From the NCBI GenBank assembly GCA_023265025.1, contig JAHFUP010000001.1, forward strand, positions 93,792-147,053: a DNA stretch of 53,262 nt. The letters run 5' to 3'. Shown here piece after piece: positions 42,179 through 50,275 of this stretch; position 1 is the first letter of the stretch; every line of letters begins with the position of its first letter. Below the pieces are notes generated by a model that did no database searches, was not told where the DNA came from, and saw only the letters and a program-made list of their open reading frames with translations. The stretch comes from Acidimicrobiia bacterium (GTDB lineage: Bacteria > Actinomycetota > Acidimicrobiia > Acidimicrobiales > AC-14). Position numbers and translations under genes: made by a program.

Positions 42179-43417
42179 CTAGCCCTCAACTCCTTCGAAA
42201 GCGGCGGCGAACGCGTCCATGGTGGGGGCGATGGTGGCGGTGGGACGGCACACCGGCGCCACCGCCTCGATGGTCTTCAGGCCGGCGCCGGTGATGTAGG
42301 CCACCACCCTCTCGTCGGAGCGGACGACGCCCTTGGCCGCCAGCCGGGCGAGGGTGGCGATGGTCACCCCGCCGGCGGTCTCGGCGAAGATGCCCTCGGT
42401 GCGGGCCAGGAGGAGCATGGAGTCGACGATCTCGGAGTCGGACACCGCTTCGAGGCCGCCGCCGCTGCGCTTGACCTCGTCGAGGGCGTAGGGCCCGTCA
42501 GCCGGGTTGCCGATGGCGAGGGACTTGGCGATGGTCTTCGGCTTCACCGGGCGGATGTAGTCGTGGCCCTCGTTGAACGCGGTGGCGACTGGCGAGCAGC
42601 CCTCGGCCTGGGCGCCGGAGATGCGGACGTGGGGCTCCTCGTCGAGCAGGCCGACCTTGTACAGCTCACGGAAGCCCCGGGCGATCTTGGTGAGCTGGGA
42701 GCCGGAGCCGACCGGCACGACGACGTGGTCGGGAGCCTCCCAGCCGAGCTGCTCGGCGGTCTCGAAGGCCAGGGTCTTGGAGCCTTCGGCGTAGTAGGTG
42801 CGGAGGTTGACGTTGACGAACGCCCATGTCGGCTGTTCCGAGGCCAGCTCGGCGCACAGGCGATTGACATCGTCATAGCTGCCGTCGACCGCGATCAGGG
42901 TCGGGCCGTAGACCGCGGTGGTGACGACTTTGCCGGCCTCGAGGTCGGCGGGGATGAACACGACGTGGCGCATCCCGGCGCGCGCCGCGTGGGCGGCGAC
43001 CGAGTTGGCCAGGTTGCCGGTGGACGCGCACGCCGCCACCTTGAAGCCCATGGCCCGGGCCCTTGCCAGCGCCACCGACACGACCCGGTCCTTGAACGAG
43101 CCCGTCGGGTTGAGGGTGTCGTTCTTCAGCCACAGCTCGCCGAGGCCGAGTTCGGCGGCCAGCCGGTCGGCCCGGACCAGCGGGGTGAAGCCGGCGCCCA
43201 GGTCGACGGCGCCGTCGTTGACCGCCGGCAGCAGGTTGGCATAGCGCCAGATGGACGGCGGGCCGGCGGCGATCGTCTCCCGGGACGTGGCCCCGGCGAT
43301 GGCCTCGTAGTCGTAGACGACCTCGAGGGGGCCGAAGCACCACTCACAGACATGGAGCGCCTCGGCCGGGAAGGCGTGGTGGCATTCCCGACACTTCAGG
43401 CCTTGCACGAAGCTCAC
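42179..43417 (-). CDS. thrC: Threonine synthase
   Basis: A 412-residue PLP-dependent enzyme (fold type II) converting O-phosphohomoserine to threonine. An N-terminal zinc-ribbon-like element (LKCRECHHAFPAEALHVCEWCFGPLEVVYDY) is followed by the PLP-Lys motif LNPTGSFKDRVVSVALARA and ACASTGNLANSVAAHAARAG, then the phosphate-binding VPVGSGSQLTKIARGF. GTG 43417 has GAGGAGG upstream; in-frame codons further up are not conserved-looking. The partner MoaD-like gene follows by 3 bp. Because of that partner, a sulfur-related side activity (homocysteine or similar) is an alternative. Confidence 0.9.
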   Translation of the reverse strand: MSFVQGLKCRECHHAFPAEALHVCEWCFGPLEVVYDYEAIAGATSRETIAAGPPSIWRYANLLPAVNDGAVDLGAGFTPLVRADRLAAELGLGELWLKNDTLNPTGSFKDRVVSVALARARAMGFKVAACASTGNLANSVAAHAARAGMRHVVFIPADLEAGKVVTTAVYGPTLIAVDGSYDDVNRLCAELASEQPTWAFVNVNLRTYYAEGSKTLAFETAEQLGWEAPDHVVVPVGSGSQLTKIARGFRELYKVGLLDEEPHVRISGAQAEGCSPVATAFNEGHDYIRPVKPKTIAKSLAIGNPADGPYALDEVKRSGGGLEAVSDSEIVDSMLLLARTEGIFAETAGGVTIATLARLAAKGVVRSDERVVAYITGAGLKTIEAVAPVCRPTATIAPTMDAFAAAFEGVEG

Positions 43418-43543
43418 TGTTGTTGCCTCCTCATCGCTCCGGGCATTGGCACCTGGTCGCCTCCGAACCTCGGTGACGGCTGGTTGTCGCGGTTTCTGCG
43501 GGCCCGGTCCCTCGACCGCTCTGGATGAAGGTCCCATGATACG

Positions 43544-44554
43544 TCAACCGGCGGGGGAGGTCAGGTGGGTTCCGACCACCTCCTCGACGCAGCCGGCGGG
43601 GTCGGCGAGCGCCCGCTCACGGCCGAATCGGGCGACGAGGGAGACCACCACCACCGACGCCGGCAGCGCGGGCAGCTCGTCCGCCAGAACGTCGCCGGCG
43701 ACCACGAGCACCGGCACGCCGGCGGCCCGCGCCAGGTCGACCACGCCACCGGTGGCCTTGCCCTCGAACGACTCGGCGTCGAGGGTGCCCTCCCCGGTGA
43801 CGACCAGATCGGCGCCGGCGATGCGCTCCGCAAGCGACAGGGCCTCGGCCACCAGCTCGAAGCCACCGACGAGCAGGGCGCCGGCCGCGGCCAGCCCGCC
43901 GGCCAAGCCGCCGGCGGCCCCGGAGCCGGGCAGCTCGGTGACGTCGACGCCGTAGTCCCGCACGTAGATGTGGGCCAGCCGCTCTAGGCGCCGGCGCAGG
44001 AGGGCGACCTGGGCCGGCGTCGCCCCCTTCTGGGGCGCGAAGACCTCGGCGGCGTCGACGAAGAGGGTCTCCACGTCGCACGCCACGAGCAGCTCGACGC
44101 CGGCGTGGAGCCGGCGACGGGGGTTCAGGGCCGTCAGGGCCGCCAGCCCGCCGTCGGTCGACGCCGACCCGCCCACACCGACGACGACGCGTCGGGCGCC
44201 GGCGTCGAGGGCGGCGGCGATCAGCTCGCCGGTGCCGGCGGTCGACGCCCGCAACGGGTCGTTGCCCTCGGGCCCGCCGGCGAGCGTCAGCCCCGAGGCC
44301 CTGGCCATCTCCACCACCGCGGTGCCGTCGGGCTGCAGGCGCCATTCGGCCTCCACCGGGTCGCCCAGCGGGCCCCGCACCGTGGTCACCCGCCGGGCGC
44401 CCCCGATCGCTTCGAGGGTGCCCTCGCCGCCGTCGGCCACGGGCGCCACGTCACACGTCCCGCCGGCGGCGGCGACGGCCCGGGCGATCGCCGCGGCCAC
44501 CTCGCCGGCGGTCGCCGTCCCGCGGAACTTGTCGGGGGCGGCGACGACGAGCAC
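43544..44554 (-). CDS. Glycerate 2-kinase (GckA/GlxK type)
   Basis: A 336-residue glycerate kinase of the GckA/GlxK family: VLVVAAPDKFRGTATAGEVAAAIA at the N-terminus, APVADGGEGTLEAIGGARR, RRVVVGVGGSASTDGGLAALTALN, PGSGAAGGLAGGLAAAGA, and IAGADLVVTGEGTLDAESFEGKATGGVVDLARAAGVP. It phosphorylates D-glycerate to 2-phosphoglycerate, feeding lower glycolysis. The start is GTG 44554, only 7 bp from the divergent trehalose-phosphate synthase ATG, so promoters must overlap the coding starts. Confidence 0.9.
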   Translation of the reverse strand: MLVVAAPDKFRGTATAGEVAAAIARAVAAAGGTCDVAPVADGGEGTLEAIGGARRVTTVRGPLGDPVEAEWRLQPDGTAVVEMARASGLTLAGGPEGNDPLRASTAGTGELIAAALDAGARRVVVGVGGSASTDGGLAALTALNPRRRLHAGVELLVACDVETLFVDAAEVFAPQKGATPAQVALLRRRLERLAHIYVRDYGVDVTELPGSGAAGGLAGGLAAAGALLVGGFELVAEALSLAERIAGADLVVTGEGTLDAESFEGKATGGVVDLARAAGVPVLVVAGDVLADELPALPASVVVVSLVARFGRERALADPAGCVEEVVGTHLTSPAG

Positions 44555-44561
44555 GCCGGTT

Positions 44562-45992
44562 ATGTTGACCCAGGTGGGTGCGCCTCCGGTCCTCGTCATC
44601 TCGAACCGGGGCCCGATCTCGTTCTCCTTCGGGGACGATGGCGGCCTGGTGGCCAAGCGGGGCGGAGGCGGGCTCGTGTCCAGCCTCGGTCCGCTTGTGC
44701 GTGACATCGGGGCCACCTGGATGGCCGCGGCCAGCACGGAGGCGGACGTGGCCGCCGCCGCCGAGGGCGTCATCGACGCCGAGGGCTTCAAGTTCCGCTC
44801 GCTCGCCGTCGACCCCGCCGCCTACCAGATGGCCTACGACGTGGTGTCGAACGCCACCCTCTGGTTCCTCCACCACGGCCTGTTCGACCTGACCCGCCGG
44901 CCCCGGCTCGACCGCCGCTGGCGGGAGGCCTGGGACGCCTACCGCGACGTCAACCACACCTTCGCCCAGGCCGTCATCGACGAGGCGCCGGAGGGCGCCA
45001 TCGTGCTGGTCCAGGACTACCACCTGGCGCTCGTCGGCACCTGGCTGGCCCAGGACCGGCGCGACCTGCGGGCCGTCCACTTCAGCCACATCCCGTTCTG
45101 CGAGCCGGGCGCGCTGCGGGTGCTGCCGTCGGACGTGGCCGAGGAGTTGCTGGTTGGGATGGGCAGCCACGCGTCGTGCGGGTTCCACGCCCGGCGCTGG
45201 GCGGCCAACTACGAGGCCTGCTGCATGGAGGTGCTCGGCTTCGAGCCGGCGACGTTCGTCGCGCCCCTGAGCCCCCACTACGACGACATTGCCGCCTTGG
45301 CCGCCCGCGACGACTGCATCCGCGAGCTGGACTGGGTCGACCAGATGAGGGGCGACCGCCAGCTCATCGTCCGGGTGGACCGGATCGAGCCCTCGAAGAA
45401 CCTGCTCCGGGGGTTCTGGGCCTTCGACGACCTGTTGCGCACCCGGACCGAGTGGCGGGGCCGGGTGGTGTTCGTCGCCCTCATCTACCCGTCGCGGGAG
45501 GGTCTGCCCGAGTACCTGGCCTACCGCCAGGAGGTGGAGTCGGTGACCAAGGTCATCAACGACCGGTGGGCCACGCCGGGGTGGACACCGATCGTCCTCG
45601 ACACATCCGACAACTTCCCGCGGTCGGTCGCCGCCCTGGTGCGCTACGACGTCCTGCTCGTCAACCCGGTGCGGGACGGGCTGAACCTCGTCGCCAAGGA
45701 GGGGCCGGTCGTCAACACCAACAACGGCGTGCTGGCCCTGAGCCGGGAGGCCGGCGCCTGGGACGAGCTGGGCGCCGTCGCCCTGGAGGTCAACCCCTTC
45801 GACGTCGCCGGCACCGCCGACGTGCTGGCCGCCGCCCTGACCATGTCCGCCGGCGAGCGCAAGGCCCACGCGGTGGCTCTGGCCACGATGGCCGCGGCGC
45901 GGACACCCCGCGACTGGTTCGACGACATGATGAGTGTCGCCGGCTCGGCTAGGGGTCTTCCAGACCCTCCAACAAGGCGTTCAGGAACCTAA
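44562..45992 (+). CDS. otsA: Trehalose-6-phosphate synthase (GT20)
   Basis: A 476-residue glycosyltransferase family 20 enzyme: VLVISNRGPISFSF, WFLHHGLFDLTRRP, VLVQDYHLALVGTWLAQ, HFSHIPFCEPGALRVLPSDVAEELLVG, VRVDRIEPSKNLLRGFWAF (nucleotide-sugar and phosphate binding) and LVNPVRDGLNLVAKEGPVVN near the end. It makes trehalose-6-phosphate from UDP-/GDP-glucose and glucose-6-phosphate. The HIPFCEP variant of the usual HIPFP motif is noteworthy. Start ATG 44562 (GTG 44574 possible). Its 3' end overlaps the convergent otsB by 44 bp. Confidence 0.9.
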   Translation: MLTQVGAPPVLVISNRGPISFSFGDDGGLVAKRGGGGLVSSLGPLVRDIGATWMAAASTEADVAAAAEGVIDAEGFKFRSLAVDPAAYQMAYDVVSNATLWFLHHGLFDLTRRPRLDRRWREAWDAYRDVNHTFAQAVIDEAPEGAIVLVQDYHLALVGTWLAQDRRDLRAVHFSHIPFCEPGALRVLPSDVAEELLVGMGSHASCGFHARRWAANYEACCMEVLGFEPATFVAPLSPHYDDIAALAARDDCIRELDWVDQMRGDRQLIVRVDRIEPSKNLLRGFWAFDDLLRTRTEWRGRVVFVALIYPSREGLPEYLAYRQEVESVTKVINDRWATPGWTPIVLDTSDNFPRSVAALVRYDVLLVNPVRDGLNLVAKEGPVVNTNNGVLALSREAGAWDELGAVALEVNPFDVAGTADVLAAALTMSAGERKAHAVALATMAAARTPRDWFDDMMSVAGSARGLPDPPTRRSGT

Positions 45993-46737
45993 GCGATCCC
46001 TCCGGGCCGTCGACCACCACGTCGGCCCGTTCGAGGATTTCCGCCGGCGCCTCCTCGCTCTGCACGCCGACCCTGATCACGGCACGGCCCTCGCCGGCGG
46101 CGCGGTCGAGGGCGTCGAAGGCCGAGAGGTCGCCGCGGTCGTCGCCCAGGAAGCACACGTTGCGGCCCTCGCCGGCGGCGGCCACCGCACTCCCCTTGTC
46201 GCATTCGAGGGGCGGGCGCAGCTCGTAGGACATCCGGCCGGGGTGGACGACCAGCCCGGAGACCTCGGCCCGAGCGGTCACCCACGCTTCGGCGGCCCGG
46301 GCCAGGGACGGGTCGCGGCGGAAGTGGACCGCCACCGTCAGGCCCTTGCGCTCGACGGAGACGCCCGGCGGCAGGGCCGCCTCGCCGGCGGCCGCCGCCT
46401 CCTCGACCACCTCGACCCACGGGGCGGCCTCGCGCACCACCTCGATCTCGCCGGCCGGCGTCACCAGCTCCAGGCCGTACAGGCCGGAGAGGAACAGTCC
46501 CCGGCCGCCCAGGTGGTCGCGCAGGAAGGTGGCGGGGCGGCCGGAGACCACGCCGACGATGCCGCAGCGGCCGGCGAGGGCGTCGAGCACGTCGACCACG
46601 CCGGCCAGCGGACGGGCCTCGGCGGGGTCGTCGACGATGGGGGCGAGGGTGCCGTCGAAGTCCGAGAACACGGCCGACCCGAGGGGATCGGCGCGGAAAG
46701 GGGCGACCAGCTCGACGACCGACAGTGGGGAGACCAA
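45949..46737 (-). CDS. otsB: Trehalose-6-phosphate phosphatase (HAD superfamily)
   Basis: A HAD phosphatase of about 262 residues: SAVFSDFDGTLAPIVDDPAEARPL (nucleophile Asp in DFDGT), GIVGVVSGRPATFL, GLYGLELVTPAGEI, the Lys motif CDKGSAV and the C-terminal NVCFLGDDRGDLSAFDAL. It removes phosphate from trehalose-6-phosphate made by the neighbouring synthase. The start is uncertain: TTG 46737 gives the natural N-terminus, ATG 46815 would overlap the divergent lipoprotein gene. Stop and otsA stop overlap on opposite strands. Confidence 0.88.
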   Translation of the reverse strand: MVSPLSVVELVAPFRADPLGSAVFSDFDGTLAPIVDDPAEARPLAGVVDVLDALAGRCGIVGVVSGRPATFLRDHLGGRGLFLSGLYGLELVTPAGEIEVVREAAPWVEVVEEAAAAGEAALPPGVSVERKGLTVAVHFRRDPSLARAAEAWVTARAEVSGLVVHPGRMSYELRPPLECDKGSAVAAAGEGRNVCFLGDDRGDLSAFDALDRAAGEGRAVIRVGVQSEEAPAEILERADVVVDGPEGSLRFLNALLEGLEDP

Positions 46738-46789
46738 CTCGGCGCGAGACCCTATCGCCGTGGCAGGTGCCCCTGTACGCTCCCGGTAC

Positions 46790-47587
46790 GTGCGTCCGTT
46801 GGTCCTGCTGCTCATGCCCGCGCTGGCCGCCAGCGCCCTCACCGCTTGCAGCAAGGACGAGTCCGTCCACGTCGGCTTCCGGCCCGAGGCCGGCGCCACC
46901 TACCGGTACGAGATCAAGGTCCAGTCGATCACCATGACGACCCTGGGCGACGAGGCGCCCGAGCGCGCCGTCGACGAGGTGACCCTGGAGTCGACCGACA
47001 CAGTGCTCTCCGCCGGCCCGGAGGAGGTGCGGGTCCAGGTGCAGCTACGCCGGGCCGGGTCACCCGATCGCACCTTCAGCGTGCGGTTCGACCGGGGCGC
47101 GCAGCTGGCCGGCGTCGACGCCGTCGACGGCCTGCCGCCGGCGGTGCTCGGGCCCGCGGGGCTCCCGGAGTTCCTGCCCGCGGCGGCCACCGCCCCGCCC
47201 GACAGGCCCCTGTCGCCGGGCGAGAAGTGGAAGATCGACGCCGGCGCCCAATCGGTACGGCTAGAGGGGACGGGCCGCCTCGTGAAGGTCACCAGCGCCG
47301 GCGGCCGCAAGGTGGCATCGATCAAGGCCGAGACCCGCGTGCCGTTGTCGAGCACGAGCCGGGTGGGAGACGCCACCCTCACCATCTCGGGGATGGAGAC
47401 GACCGAGAGCACGGCCACCCGGGCCCTCGCCGACGGTGTGGTGGAGGACGCCAGCTCGGTGACCCGCGGCACCTACCGGCTGGTGCTCTCGCCGGCGGGC
47501 AGCACGGCGACGCCGCTGACCGGCAGCATGACGGTGGAGATCCGCTCCCAGACCCGCCGGCTCCCCGACGTGGTCAAGAAGAGCTAG
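46790..47587 (+). CDS. Putative lipoprotein (DUF6263-like)
   Basis: A 265-residue protein starting at GTG 46790, with a short signal peptide and lipobox (RPLVLLLMPALAASALTAC), so anchored outside the membrane. The mature part is a beta-rich domain (GATYRYEIKVQSITMTTLG, VQVQLRRAGSPDRTFSVRFD, GEKWKIDAGA, ATLTISGMETTESTATRAL), reminiscent of DUF6263 proteins. The function is unknown. It is divergent from otsB and convergent with the LytR_C gene. Confidence 0.8.
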   Translation: MRPLVLLLMPALAASALTACSKDESVHVGFRPEAGATYRYEIKVQSITMTTLGDEAPERAVDEVTLESTDTVLSAGPEEVRVQVQLRRAGSPDRTFSVRFDRGAQLAGVDAVDGLPPAVLGPAGLPEFLPAAATAPPDRPLSPGEKWKIDAGAQSVRLEGTGRLVKVTSAGGRKVASIKAETRVPLSSTSRVGDATLTISGMETTESTATRALADGVVEDASSVTRGTYRLVLSPAGSTATPLTGSMTVEIRSQTRRLPDVVKKS

Positions 47588-47674
47588 TGCCTCGACTCCG
47601 CGGCCGGAGGGGCCGCCTTCGGCGGCGACGGCGGCCACGGACGGGAAACCCCACGAACGCGGCGAACGTTTGTG

Positions 47675-47698
47675 GTCAGGGCACGAGCGCCCCCTGAC
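47675..47698. terminator. Hairpin between convergent lipoprotein and LytR_C genes
   Basis: GTCAGGG (47675-47681) and CCCTGAC (47692-47698) form a 7-bp perfect stem with a 10-nt loop directly before the LytR_C stop. Some further small GC hairpins lie upstream (e.g. 47612-47626). Confidence 0.6.
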
Positions 47699-48337
47699 TT
47701 ACGGCCGGCGGGTGGTGGTGGTGGTGGTGCCGCCGATCACGGCGGCGGTGGTCGTGGTCGACACGTCGACGCCCAGGATGACCACGACGTGGGCGCCCTC
47801 GATGTTGGCCGCCGCGATCGGTGGCGAGGCCAGCTTGGTGACCGATGTGGCCGGTTGGTTGAGGGCCGCCGCCACCTCCTTCGCCTCCGCCTCGTAGCCC
47901 TCGACGAACTGGATGCTGGTCTTGTCCAGGTTGCCGCCAGTGACGTCGGTGGCCCCCAGCGTGGCGTAGCCGAGGCCCTTGAGCGCGTCGGTGGTCAACC
48001 CGGCCAGGCCCCGGACGCCGGCGCCGTTGGCCACGACGACCTTCACGTCGCCCTTGGCCCGGGTGCGGGCGGTGGTGGTCGGTGTGGTCGCGACCGTCGT
48101 CAGGCCCACCCGCCGGGTGGTGCTGGTGGCGTCGCCGCTGGCGATGGTGGTGTTCGGGCCGGACCCGGCGTTGACCGTGCCGCCGTCGGTGTCGAACTTC
48201 TGGAGCAGGACGATGCCGAGGATGACGGCCACCCCGAGCAGCAGGGCGCCCCGGGCGCCGGCGCTGGTGCCGGAGCTGGGTGGCCCCGCGGGGGGTCGCC
48301 GGTTCGGACGCGCTCCGGGGAGCCGGCGTTGGCTCAC
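47699..48337 (-). CDS. LytR C-terminal-domain membrane protein
   Basis: A 212-residue protein: a basic, Pro-rich cytoplasmic N-terminus, one membrane helix (GALLLGVAVILGIVLL, residues about 32-47), a Thr-rich linker, then a LytR_C domain (VKVVVANGAGVRGLAGLTTDALKGLGYATLGATDVTGG, SIQFVEGYEAEAKEVAAAL) and a Thr-rich tail. The LytR_C fold is found in cell-wall-linked proteins. GTG 48337 overlaps the DUF3263 stop (GTGA). The pair is conserved in actinomycetes and probably acts in envelope biogenesis. Confidence 0.88.
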   Translation of the reverse strand: MSQRRLPGARPNRRPPAGPPSSGTSAGARGALLLGVAVILGIVLLQKFDTDGGTVNAGSGPNTTIASGDATSTTRRVGLTTVATTPTTTARTRAKGDVKVVVANGAGVRGLAGLTTDALKGLGYATLGATDVTGGNLDKTSIQFVEGYEAEAKEVAAALNQPATSVTKLASPPIAAANIEGAHVVVILGVDVSTTTTAAVIGGTTTTTTRRP

Positions 48338-48594
48338 CGGCCGGGGGGCTGCGCTATGCGGCCGCCCTCGATCCGGGCCCGCCGGCGGTTGCGCTGGAGC
48401 TTGCGGAGGCGACGGACGACCAGCGGGTCGTACGCCGCGGCCTCCGCGGAGCTGATGAGCCCGGCCAGGATTTGGTAGTACCGGGCCGGCGACACGCCGA
48501 TCTGGGACTGGATGGCCGCTGCCTTCGAGCCCGGCTGCGACCACCAGGTGCGCTCGAAGTCGAGGATCGCACGGTCGCGATCGGTGAGAGGCAT
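48334..48594 (-). CDS. DUF3263 family protein
   Basis: An 86-residue protein of the actinobacterial DUF3263 family: PLTDRDRAILDFERTWWSQPGSKAAAIQSQIGVSPARYYQILAGLI, followed by a basic tail (RRLRKLQRNRRRARIEGG). The helix-turn-helix-like centre suggests DNA binding. ATG 48594 fits the family start; the ATG at 48630 does not. It is coupled to the LytR_C gene by GTGA and begins 63 bp from the tRNA-Thr. Confidence 0.9.
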   Translation of the reverse strand: MPLTDRDRAILDFERTWWSQPGSKAAAIQSQIGVSPARYYQILAGLISSAEAAAYDPLVVRRLRKLQRNRRRARIEGGRIAQPPGR

Positions 48595-48656
48595 CTGCGC
48601 CAGGCTGCCCGCAACTGGCACGCAGGTCAAGGACCCCCGGCTACCGTGGGGTCAAC

Positions 48657-48733
48657 GCCGGTGTGGCGCAGTCCGGTAGCGCAGGCGACTTGTAATCGTC
48701 AGGCCGTCGGTTCGAATCCGACCACCGGCTCCA
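48657..48733 (+). tRNA. tRNA-Thr (anticodon TGT) with encoded CCA
   Basis: GCCGGTG (48657-48663) pairs with CACCGGC (48723-48729), discriminator T, CCA encoded at 48731-48733. The anticodon loop CTTGTAA gives anticodon TGT (reads ACA), with stem GGCGA/TCGTC including one G-U pair. The T-arm contains GTTCGAATC. Length 77 nt. Confidence 0.96.
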
Positions 48734-48759
48734 TCGCCCCCCCGAAGTCCATGTGGAGG

Positions 48760-49392
48760 TCAGGCCGCGGGCGTCACCGCGATCAGGTGCACCTCCAGTT
48801 TCCGCTTGATGCGCTGGAGGGCGTTGTCCACCGCCTTGGTGTGGCGGCCGAGACGGATGCTGATCTCCTGGTACGAGCAGCCGTCGAGGTGGAGGCGGAG
48901 GACGTCGACCTCCAGGGTGGAGAGCAGCTCGGCCAGGGCGTTTCGCATGGCGGCCTGGCCCTCGAGGCTCACGACCTCGTCGGCCGGGTCGGGCATCCGC
49001 TGGTCGAACAACTCCTCGATGAGGCGCTCGGACGGGTCGTCGATCACCCGCAGGCCGGACAGGGAGACGTAGCGGTTCAGGGGCTGGTGCTTCTGGCGGC
49101 AGGCGATCTTGATGGCCGTCATGATCTGGCGGGTGACGCACAGCTCGGCGAAGGCCCGGAACGACGACTGGCCGTGGCGGAAGTCACGGATGGCCTTGAA
49201 GAGGCCGATCATCCCTTCCTGCTCGATGTCGTCAGTGTCGCCGCCGGCCAGGAAGTAGCCCCGGGCCTTGACCCGCGCAAAGCGGCGGTACCTCATCAGC
49301 AGCAGGTCGAGCGCAGCCAGGTCGCCCTCGTGGAAGAGGCGCACCAGCATCTCGTCGGAAAGGTGGGATGCGGCTTCCGTGGACTGGGGCAA
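48760..49392 (-). CDS. SigH-like (Spo0H/SigH type) sigma-70 family factor
   Basis: A 210-residue two-domain sigma factor: region 2 ALDLLLMRYRRFARVKARGYFLAGGDTDDIEQEGMIGLFKAIRDF (core-binding and -10 recognition) and region 4 LSTLEVDVLRLHLDGCSYQEISIRLGRHTKAVDNALQRIKRKLE. The GGDTDDIEQEGMIGLFKAIRDF form is that of the SigH/Spo0H group, larger than ECF factors. It stands alone, 26 bp past the tRNA-Thr on the opposite strand. ATG 49392; no anti-sigma neighbour. Confidence 0.9.
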   Translation of the reverse strand: MPQSTEAASHLSDEMLVRLFHEGDLAALDLLLMRYRRFARVKARGYFLAGGDTDDIEQEGMIGLFKAIRDFRHGQSSFRAFAELCVTRQIMTAIKIACRQKHQPLNRYVSLSGLRVIDDPSERLIEELFDQRMPDPADEVVSLEGQAAMRNALAELLSTLEVDVLRLHLDGCSYQEISIRLGRHTKAVDNALQRIKRKLEVHLIAVTPAA

Positions 49393-49514
49393 TCCAGGCT
49401 CCTGGCTACTGCGACATCTGGGACGGCGGTAGATGAGAATTGACTACAGCGAGATGCCACTTTCTAGTCAGCCTGGCCCGGCGTGTCAACGGTCGCGGGG
49501 GGAGATATCGCCTC

Positions 49515-50240
49515 TTAGCGTCGCCGGCTGACCTCGAAGAGCGCGACTGCGCCGGCCGCGCTCACGTTGAGTGACCCCAGGCCGCCGCGCATGGGGATGC
49601 GCACCACGACGTCACAGCGGGCGCGGGCCAGCCGGGACAGACCGGCGCCCTCGGCCCCTACGACCAGCACGATGGCCTCGTCGGCGACGGCCAGCCCGTC
49701 GAACAGCGACTGCTCGCCGTCACCGGCCAGGCCGACCACCCAACACTCAAGCTCCTTGGCCCGGGCCAGGGCGGCGGGCATGCCGGCGACGACGGCGATG
49801 GGCACGTGCTCCACCGCGCCGGCGGCGGCTTTGGCCACGGTGGGGGTGACGTGGACGGCCCGGTGGCGGGCGAGGACGGCGCCGGTGGCGCCGGCGGCGT
49901 CGGCGCTGCGGAGGAGGGCGCCCAGGTTGTGGGGATCGGTGACGCCGTCCACCGCGAGCAGGAAGGGTTTGGGGCTGCTTGCCGGCGGGCGACAGAGGTC
50001 GTCGAGGGCGGCCTCCGGCAGCGGCCGGGCGTGGGCCAGCACGCCCTGAGGGGCGTCGGTGGCGGCGGCGGCGTCGAGGCGGGTCCGGCTGACCCGTTTC
50101 AGGGGCACCCGGGCCTCGTTGGCCAGCGTCTCGATGCGGTCGAGGATCGGTGCCGGCTCGAGCTCGGAGGCCATCCAGACGTCGGTGACCTGGCGCCGGC
50201 GAGCGGCCAGCAGCTCGGCGACCGCTTGGCGGCCCTCCAC
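49515..50240 (-). CDS. rlmB: 23S rRNA (guanosine-2'-O-)-methyltransferase RlmB (SpoU/TrmH family)
   Basis: A SPOUT methyltransferase of about 241 residues: VEGRQAVAELLAARR at the start (L30e-like substrate-binding N domain), LAVDGVTDPHNLGALLRSADAAGATGAV (motif 1), and VVGAEGAGLSRLARARCDVVVRIPMRGGLGSLNVSAAGAVALFE (motifs 2 and 3, the knot). It 2'-O-methylates a ribose in 23S rRNA (or acts on a tRNA in relatives). I take GTG 50240; the frame further up has GTA at 50279 and no start codon between. Last gene of the carD-ispD-ispF-rlmB set. Confidence 0.88.
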   Translation of the reverse strand: MEGRQAVAELLAARRRQVTDVWMASELEPAPILDRIETLANEARVPLKRVSRTRLDAAAATDAPQGVLAHARPLPEAALDDLCRPPASSPKPFLLAVDGVTDPHNLGALLRSADAAGATGAVLARHRAVHVTPTVAKAAAGAVEHVPIAVVAGMPAALARAKELECWVVGLAGDGEQSLFDGLAVADEAIVLVVGAEGAGLSRLARARCDVVVRIPMRGGLGSLNVSAAGAVALFEVSRRR

Positions 50241-50275
50241 CTGCTCGCCGCCCAGCCCCCGCTTCGCCTCCCGAC

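Noticed and set aside
41882-43528. A 548-codon open frame opposite thrC and the MoaD-like gene
   Set aside because: Antisense shadow with repetitive composition and no domain; the opposite strand has two textbook proteins.
45934-47697. A 587-codon rightward frame over otsB and the lipoprotein gene
   Set aside because: It crosses two well-supported genes in other frames and is Arg/Gly-rich without any domain.
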